A stretch of 64,000 nucleotides of DNA from contig NC_081410.1 in NCBI RefSeq assembly GCF_030272615.1, positions 119,040,640-119,104,639 on the forward strand, read 5' to 3'. Below the pieces are notes generated by a model. The model saw nothing but the letters and a program-made list of their open reading frames with translations, ran no database searches and had not been told where the DNA came from. Every line of letters starts with the position of its first letter. The stretch's first letter is position 1. This document shows, piece after piece, positions 56,631-64,000 of the stretch. Source of the DNA: Cryptomeria japonica. Taxonomy: Eukaryota; Streptophyta; Pinopsida; Cupressales; Cupressaceae. Position numbers and translations under genes: made by a program.

Positions 56631-58808
56631 TGTAATATTCCCCTTAATTTTTTGATTTTTAACACAACAAGATTCACCCGTTAAGGTTAGAATAATCAAA
56701 CTTGCACAAAAAGGAAATGCTGAAAGTAACCCTTTCACTTTCTGATCACCGAGAGCTCAGAATGGGAGGGTGAGAGCATAGGGTGTCAAGGGCATTGTTA
56801 GCTCAAATAACTGCTAGAAATGAAATCTCAAATACAATATTGGGCAGCAAGCCAGCCCCTTCTGCTTGTCCAGCGGGTGTAAGAACTTCTATAGCATTAT
56901 GGTAGTGCAACCAGCCAATTAAAAGATTACAACTGAAAGAACAACAATCCCTCGACCGCTTATGTAGTGGGAGGACTAGAAATGAAATTACAATCAACTC
57001 AACCGCTTATTCAGTGGGATGACAGTGTTACAATAGATAAGAAGGCGGCAAGCCAACCTCTTCCACTTATGCAGTGGGACAAGTGCAACAATCCAAGTAT
57101 ATAGCTGTTAGTACTACTAATCAGCTTTACAATGCAAACATGGATTACAATAGTACTAGAATCACTGTCCAAACTAGGTGGCAAGGCCAACCTCTTCCAC
57201 TTATGCAGTGGGATAGTAGAAAGCCAAAATGTTGCTGTTAATACTACTAACCCACATTACAATGAATATAGAATTTGACAACCAAGTGCTGATAAAGAAC
57301 TGACAACTGCAACAAGAAATCCAAACATCCTCTAACAACCTCGAACAATTCACTCTCAAGAACTCACTCAAAAACCAACTTCCAAAAGTCTGATATAAAG
57401 ACAACAGGCTGGAAATGTATAACTAGCAACACCAATCCACACCAAAATGCTTCTAACTCACTCAAAAATCACTCAAATCTTCCCTCAACACACCCAAACT
57501 GACAATATGCATTAAGCGACCAAGTACAAACTGGAATACAGCAGCAACATGACCCCAAACAGACAGCATGCATCCCAATGCACCCCCTAAAAAGTACGGC
57601 TAGGCTGAAAGGTATGATTTGCATTTAAAAATTGAAGACTCAAAACTAAGAGCTGAAAACTTACAAATTCCATCTCCCAGTGCTTAGAAATAATTAGAGT
57701 CAATACCTAGAATCAACAGGAGTTCGCATGGAGACTTAGGAGTGAAAATATGCTTCAGCCATGATGCCATCCAACAAACAGAAAACACACAAATTCACAT
57801 AGAAATCAGAAAACCAATTGATGGAATCCATTCTCAATATGTTCTATCTATTCCTCTGAATGAGAAATAGTCTCTTCACAGCTAGGTGCTATATATCAAG
57901 CACGAAACTAACATAGGCTAGGAAGCTTGCAACTTCGAAGCACAAGTCTGACACCATTCCGGCAGCACTTCGTTATACACATTTCATGGATAGCCAAAAT
58001 GAGAGCCCAAGGCTCCGATTTATAACTTTTGCCGAACCAAATTCAAATTCAAATCCCTTAGCATGGTGCCCAAATGTAATTCATTTCATTTCACCTCCTA
58101 GGCAAAGTTCGCCCAATGCAAATTTCACCACAAAATTGCCACTTTGGATAAATAATAGTTTATAACATAAAGTGTAAAGTGGGCACTCAAAAATGACTTT
58201 AGAGGAATAATATAACTTACGCATATAATCACCCCATTCACTTTTTAGTTATATTTTTGATTAAAATACCATGTTGAATCCCTTAATTCAGAACAACAAT
58301 TACACCTAGGCCAAGGATAATTAAAGTATTTTATTAAAAAATACTTTTTTCCCTTCCAAATAGTGATTATTGCCAAAAAGAGCTGAGACTAAGTCAACTG
58401 ACTTGAACAACTGAACTTGCCAAAAATAGAATTATCAAATATAATACTTACTAAAAATAGTAAGTCCAGGAAACTTCACCAAAAAGATTGTTCTTCGAAC
58501 CCTGTGGCTCATCTCGAGAAACCTAGAAAAACGTAGTAATCATGACAATTGACATCAACTTACTAAAAATAGTAAGTTCTACAAACTCCCCTGAACCGAT
58601 TGCATGTCATACCTCTATGAAGCTTACAGAAAATCTAGAAAGAAATCTCGATTCATTCTGCCAAACTCCCACCAAAACATCCCTGAAAACTATGAGAAGC
58701 CCTCCTAGAAAATAGGAAACCCTAATTTTCCACTTCCAGTTAGCCTATGGGTCTCCGAGATAGGCTAATGGCCACTGACTTGGTTACTACTGAGAAGGGG
58801 ACATTACA
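56631..58808. mobile_element. Solo LTR of the A family in copia RNase H
   Basis: TGTAATATTCCCC to GGGGACATTACA, 2.18 kb, collinear with 7002-9107. Flanks TGCTA and TGATA (5 bp, one difference). No internal coding. Confidence 0.88.
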
Positions 58809-60357
58809 TGATATCTGTTCGTTCATAGAAATGTATTGTAACTTCACCGTCCCCTTCTCCACAAAATCTCTAATGAAGTGGTATTTGATCTTAAAGTGCT
58901 TTGACTTGTCACGAAACATTGGATTCTCAGAGAGTTTGATACAACTCTGATTATCACAATAAAGGACTTTAGGATCTAGCTCTTGATCAAAGAGCCCAGC
59001 TAGAAGTTTTCGAAGCCTGATAGCCTCACATGTAGCCATACTCGCTGCCATATGCTCGACCTCTGCAAAAATCAATGCAACTAACTTCTATTTCCTGTTG
59101 TACCAAGAGACTACTCCTGATCATAAATTGAAACAACATCTGAAGTGTTGTTCTTGTCAGTTGTACTGCCTGCCCAATTTGCATCGGTGAACCCCTTGAG
59201 CTTCACTCCATCCTACTGAATATACTTCAGCCCATAATCAATTGTGCCTCGGAGATACCTCAAAACATGCTTCACAGCTATTCAATGCACACATTTAGGT
59301 TCCACCATAAACTTATTGAGTGAGTTCACTGCAAAACAAATGTTTGATCTGGTGCTAACTAGATACATAAGAGAGCCTATCAACTGTCTATATAAAGTTG
59401 AGTCCACTACCTCTGTTCTAGAAGTATCAATCTTCTTCTAGTTGGTCACAAGTGGCGTGGACATGGGCTTACAATCCTCCATCTTGGATCGCTTCAGGAT
59501 ATCAATTATGTACTTCCCTTCTCCAAGGAAGATTTCTCCCTCTTTGTGCCACAACTCCAATTCTATAAAGTAGTACATCAATCCCAAGTCCATCTCAAAC
59601 ACTCTTGCAAGGTCCCGATTGCAGTGTGCTATGAGCTCTTCTGACCCTGTAAGGAACAAGTCATCAACATATAACACCAATATGAAAAGTTCACCCTTCA
59701 CTTGAACATAGTACAAGTTTGGATCTACCTCACTCTTGGTGAAGCCCACACTCTGCAAGTAACCGTCAATATGTGCATACCACGCCTTGGGAGCCTACTT
59801 GAGCCCATACAATGCTCTCTTCAACCTACATACACGGGAATACCTCCCATGCACCTCAAAACCCTCTAGTTGTTCTATGTAGATCTCTTCCTCAATCACT
59901 CTGTTGAGGAAGGCTGTCTTCATATCCATCTGGGGAATCCTCCAACCCATCTATGTTGCTATAGAAATGATAGCCCTTATGGATGAATACCCTGCTATTA
60001 GAGCAAAGGTCTCATCATAGTCATTCCCTTCCTTTTGAGAAAACCCTTCATCACAAACTGGGCTTTGAACTTTTCTACACTACCAATTGCAGCATGCTTG
60101 ATCTTATACAACCATCTTAAGCGCACCACAAACTTACCTTTTGGTCGCGATACTACCTCCCACACGCTATTCTTCATGATGGAAGAATACTCTTCCACCA
60201 TGGCATCCTTCCATACCTGGTGCTTGGACGACTCCTGAAAGCTAGAAGGCTCCACCTCAATCAATTCACTCATAAGTACCATATAGTTAGAATAACTTTT
60301 GGGAGCCTTTCTTTGTCTGACTGAATCTTGAGGATCACCAACATACTCATGGGCCTC
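58809..60357 (-). pseudogene. Copia element C reverse transcriptase and RNase H, broken
   Basis: The - strand reads WKDAMVEEYSSIMKNSVWEV, RPKGKFVVRLRWLYKIKHA and a linker to KAQFVMKGF (60250-60040). After stops, ESVGFTKSEVDPNLYYVQV follows with the catalytic LYVDDLFLTGS (about 59690-59640, YVDD intact) and KYIIDILKRSKMEDCKPMST. RNase H then reads AEVEHMAASMATCEAIRLRK, DNQSCIKLSENPMFRDKSKH and IKYHFIRDFVEKG. This order after integrase is diagnostic of Ty1/copia. At least four stops or frame changes. Confidence 0.92.
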
Positions 60358-61993
60358 CTGCAATGACCCCTGATTAATAAAAATACCAAGGACACATTGA
60401 TCATTATCAATTAAAAATAATAAATCATTAAGCATGAATTGTTATATTAATAAATGATAAATCGTTAATCATAGATTATTAGGTAATAATAAGTAACAAA
60501 GAGTAATTATTATTACAAATCATGTAAATACTAAATCATTAATATTTGTAAGTAAACTAAATGATAAATAATAATGATTATTATAAAATAAATCATGCTT
60601 ATTTTAATAAAGAGTAACTAGTAACCAATAATAAATAGGGAAAAAATCATTAAAATATAAAATTAAGTTAATAAATAAATGAAGAGGTAGCGTATACATT
60701 AACAACTAAAATACATCGAATTATTAAATAAAGTTAGATTAAACATAACAAACATGGCAAAATAATCCCCAAACCGCACCATTCCAAAAGTCATGTCCAA
60801 GGAACATGGCCGCAGAGGAAATATTTATCGCCAGGCAAAACACGCGAGGAAGGAGGGAGAGAAGGAGACGGTGAGAAGGCAAGAATACCCGCATAAAGAG
60901 ACCACGCCCATATACGCCCGAACGCATATAACCTGTAGCTCCCATGTACAGACACACACATAGGAGGAACGAAGCCGCGTTGGAAACGGAATCGCAGAGG
61001 GAGGGGAACGCACACCAGCACCTCTAGGATTCACCACCAGCAAGGCATCGGTAAGTAGATTACCCTAAAATTGTAGTTAATGCTGCGAATTGAAACTACA
61101 TAGCCGATAAGTAACAGAGATACCCTTTAATATGTCAGAGGTGCATTTGAGTTGTGATGTTTCTTATCCATAGCTTGTATTGCTTCAACACTTGCTTTAT
61201 AAAGTCTCTCTTGTTCAGTATGTGGCTCTGGGTTCACAAACTTCTCTACTCGGGCTCACATAGTAGCCAATACTTCATTATGTATCCTATTCTGCTTGTC
61301 TTCAAACTACATGACGTCTTACCTTCATTTGCTATGTTCATGACCCAATTGTATGATTCCTCATATGATGAGGAGAGATGAACCATCTACATTTTCTTCT
61401 GAAGTGATTGCATCAACCCTTAAATAAACCATTGAGATATTCCAGGACATAAGCATATTTAAGTCCTTGATAATATCTAAGATAATTGTTCCTTTTTAAA
61501 GGAGCCATAGAGACCAGAGGGCATAAGTGAATGCCAAGATTCCAAGGGGGATCCAGAGAGAGATTCGTGGGGAATCTCTTAGAGACATTATATATTTTGT
61601 AGAGGCTAACCATATGCATATGTAGAGATAGAGAAGCTTGAGCAGGGGTGGGATCTCTGCCAAGCTTGAGAACATTAATGATTTTCACTCATTAATAGAG
61701 ATCCCGAATAGAGACCTTAGGGGGACGACATCCGGGGTTGCTCCTAACTGAGAAATATTTCTCAATAGAGGGTTGGGTCAATCCAGGTAAGGTCCAACTA
61801 AGTATTGTATCCTTTTTATAGATAACAATAAATTAGTTAATATTATTTGTTAAATATGTTGGAGAACGTATGGCATTCTTTTATAATTGCACAAATAAAT
61901 ATACATGTTAATTATCTTTCATATTGTTTGTATACTAACGTTGGTTTGCAGGTCTTAATTCGAATAGACAACCTCCACACGAGGGACATTACA
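60358..61993 (+). mobile_element. Solo LTR S2 in the copia element
   Basis: TGCAATGACCCC (60359) to GGGACATTACA (61993). The 5-bp GCCTC is present at 60353-60357 and 61994-61998 (one extra C on the left). TATA-like CATATAACC near 60927. A splice donor GCATCG|GTAAGTAG at 61051, the same arrangement as in solo LTR S and 52309-53690. Very AT-rich first part. Confidence 0.82.
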
Positions 61994-61998
61994 GCCTC

Positions 61999-63986
61999 TC
62001 TCAGTGTTTGCTCAACCGCCCTGTTTTTCCTCTTCTCGGTAATAGGGATCTGAGGTTGAGGAATCCTTTGTTCCTTCTCTTGATCAACTTGCTTGGCCTG
62101 CCTGTTTTGCTCTCTAGCTTGTGTGACTGAACTCTAAGGAGTCTACGTTGCTTCATCCTTGGATGCTTTCTCCTCTTGAACTTTCATCAAGCTGCCAGAC
62201 TTTTGAAGAGCCCTTCCCTCCTCGAACTTCACATCTCAGTGAACAACAGTTTTCTTAAGGGTAGGAATGTAAACCCAACATGTTGGAAGTTTCACTGTAC
62301 CCAACTAGGATACCTGTCTCTGCAGTTGGTTCCAACTTGGTTCTCTTCTCCACGGGAATATGACAACACACAAGGCATCCAAAGATGCAAATGTGCTCCA
62401 AATTTGGTTTCTTCCTGATGAACGCCTCTTTTGGAGTCAATTTACCCAACACTTTGTGTGGGCTTCTATTTTGCAAATACATGACTGTATTGCAAGCTTC
62501 TACCCATAAAAACCAAGGCAGATCTTGATCATGAAGCATTGCCTTGGCTGCTCCAACTATAGCCCTATTTTTCCGTTCAACAACCCCATTCTACTGAGGG
62601 TTGTACGAAACTATCAACTCTTTCTTGATACCTTCTCAAGCACATAAATCTTGGAAGGCCTTCGGGGTATACTTGCCTCCATTATCAGATCTCAATGTCT
62701 TGATCTGCTTCCCTATTTGGTTCTCCATGAGGGCCTTAAACTCTTTGAACCTACTGAAAACCTCATATTTATTCTCCAGAAATATATCCATGTCTCCTGA
62801 AAGAAATCATCAATGAAAGTAACATAATACTCGTACCCATTCTTGGAAGTTTCATTGTACCCAACTAGGATATCCTTCTTTGCAGTTGGTACCAACTTGG
62901 TTCTCTTCTCCATGGGAATATGACAATACACAAGGCATCCAAATATGCGAATGTGCTCCAAATCTGGTTTCTTCGCAGTGAATGCCTCTTCTAGAGTCAA
63001 TTTGTCCAACACTTTGTGTGGGCTCCTATTCTGCAAATACACAACTCTATTGCAAGCTTATGCCCATAAAAACTAAGGCAAATCCTGATCATGAAGCATG
63101 GCCTTGGCTGCTCCAACTATAGCCTTGTTTTTTCGTTCAACAACCCCATTCTACTGAGGGTTGTACGAAACTGTAAACTCTTTCTTGATACCTTCCCAAG
63201 AACAGAAATCTATGAAGGCCTTCGAGGTATACTCGCCTCCATTATCAGATCTCAGTATCTTGATCTGCCTCCTTGTTTGGTTCTCCAAGAAAACCTTAAA
63301 CTCTTTGAACCTACTGAAGACCTCATCTTTATTCTTCAAAAATATATCCACGTCTCCTTGGAGAAATCATCAATGAAAGAGACATAATACTTGTACCTAT
63401 TCAAGGATCCCATTGACATGGACCGACACACATCCGAGTGTACGAGATCCAAAATCTCTTTGGATCTAGAGTCGCCACTTGGAAAACTGGTCTTGGCATA
63501 TTTCCCAAGAGCACAACCCTTGCACACCTCATGCTTTTTGATCTTCATCTCAAGTAGCTCCGCCACTATTTCCTTGAGCACATTAAGTGCTCCATGGTGA
63601 AGATCAGCCATCCTCCTGTGCCACAATCCTCCTAGCCCTCTACAACTGCTCACCAATGCATGTGCCAGCTCAAATTGTAACTAAAACAAGCTGCCATGCC
63701 TAACTCCAATCACTTTTGCTACCTTGGAATTCTTAGGACGGATATAGACTTTGCTGCTTACAAAGGTCACGATGTAACCCTTGTCCTCCAAAGTAGAAAC
63801 AGAGATTAAATTCTTTGTCACGCCAGAGACATATAACACGTCTTCCACCAACAAAGGTTTGCCAGACTCCCTTTGAAACTTGATAGTACCAACACTAGTT
63901 GTTTGGTACTTGGCATTGTCTCCAAGCTCAATATAGATATCCAACTTCTTCTCCAACTTGGTGAAACATTCTCCGACTCTTGTCAT
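61999..63986 (-). pseudogene. Copia element C: protease end, GAG-pre-integrase and integrase, broken
   Basis: From the window end downward: the protease C-terminal part (DVLYVSGVTKNLISVSTLED), GAG-pre-integrase LWHRRMADLHHGALNVLKEI with CKGCALGK, then integrase LVHSDVCRSMSMGSLNRYKY, YVSFIDDFSKETWIYF and LRSDNGGEYTSKAFIDFC. DDF, SDNGGEY and YNPQ, a stop, NGVVERKN give the catalytic core. CLVYCHIPMEKRTKL and the GYNETSK segment follow. A 560-bp tandem duplication repeats the integrase core in part. Stops and frame changes are present. The start of the element lies beyond 64000. Confidence 0.92.
62285..63404 (-). repeat. 560-bp tandem duplication in the copia integrase
   Basis: GGAAGTTTCAYTGTACCCAAC starts at 62285 and again at 62845. 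CATAATACTYGTACC recurs at about 62823 and 63383, also 560 bp apart. Both copies encode SDNGGxYT, YLQNRSPHKVL and FGCLVxCHIP, so the integrase core is present twice. 560 is not a multiple of three, so the second copy is out of frame. Confidence 0.93.
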
Positions 63987-64000
63987 GTGGCAAGAAGCCC

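Larger units (their letters stand above)
40070..64000 (+). other. FAAH: Second giant FAAH intron, at least 23.9 kb, open at the window end
   Basis: No further amidase exon (conserved C-terminal residues after TDxTG) was found on + up to 64000. In 40070-40862, 41411-42233 and 42801-43630 I see no recognisable gene, only AT-rich intronic sequence. Confidence 0.7.

Noticed and set aside
60739-61043. Overlapping minus-strand frames in solo LTR S2
   Set aside because: Three frames overlap in a GC-richer leader of an LTR. They reflect composition, not coding.

Overview
This is plant nuclear DNA. A conserved fatty acid amide hydrolase (FAAH, amidase-signature) gene runs on the + strand, with six readable exons at 159-349, 427-556, 647-724, 819-966, 39775-39887 and 39994-40069. 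All junctions are GT-AG and phase-compatible. The fourth intron is 38.8 kb and the sixth runs off the window (at least 23.9 kb). Introns this long, filled with old nested transposons, suggest a very large plant genome, most likely a gymnosperm. That is an inference; nothing here fixes the species.

The 38.8-kb intron holds a stack of nested insertions that target-site duplications let one peel apart. (1) A decayed Ty3/gypsy chromovirus H lies on + (LTR 4307-5041, gag/protease to 7001, pol resuming at 34640). (2) Its reverse transcriptase is split by LTR element A on - (7002-34639), which has 2.1-kb LTRs, an initiator-Met PBS and a non-gag/pol coding interior. (3) The 5' LTR of A is split by a hAT DNA transposon (14156-33489, 8-bp TSD ATCTCAAT, GACTCG-rich inverted ends, BED/hAT transposase on -). 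(4) The hAT is hit three times: a solo LTR (16369-17207), a 7.1-kb LTR-bounded unit X (17893-25039) and a paired-LTR element Y (25235-33109). Unit X carries a 1,204-codon reading frame with five in-frame stops and no frameshift. It is preceded by a TATA box and a 5' leader intron. Its product is not recognised, and it is the most unusual item in the window.

The last intron (40070 onward) contains decayed hAT fragments and a second nest. Retroposon L on - (43646-55555, exact 15-bp duplication, no LTRs) is about 1.9 kb once its two insertions are removed and codes for an unrecognised protein. It is broken by gag-only LTR element G (44390-51331, TSD CTAGG, intact 404-residue gag, itself carrying a solo LTR with TSD TATGC) and by a composite insert (51916-54964). 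From about 56015 to the window end lies a Ty1/copia element on -, broken by two solo LTRs and carrying a 560-bp tandem duplication in its integrase.

Many unrelated-looking LTRs here share the same ends (TGTRATRTCCCC and its inverse). No rRNA, functional tRNA, CRISPR or bacterial-type feature was seen. Apart from FAAH and the G gag, the coding sequences are broken by stops, frameshifts or insertions.
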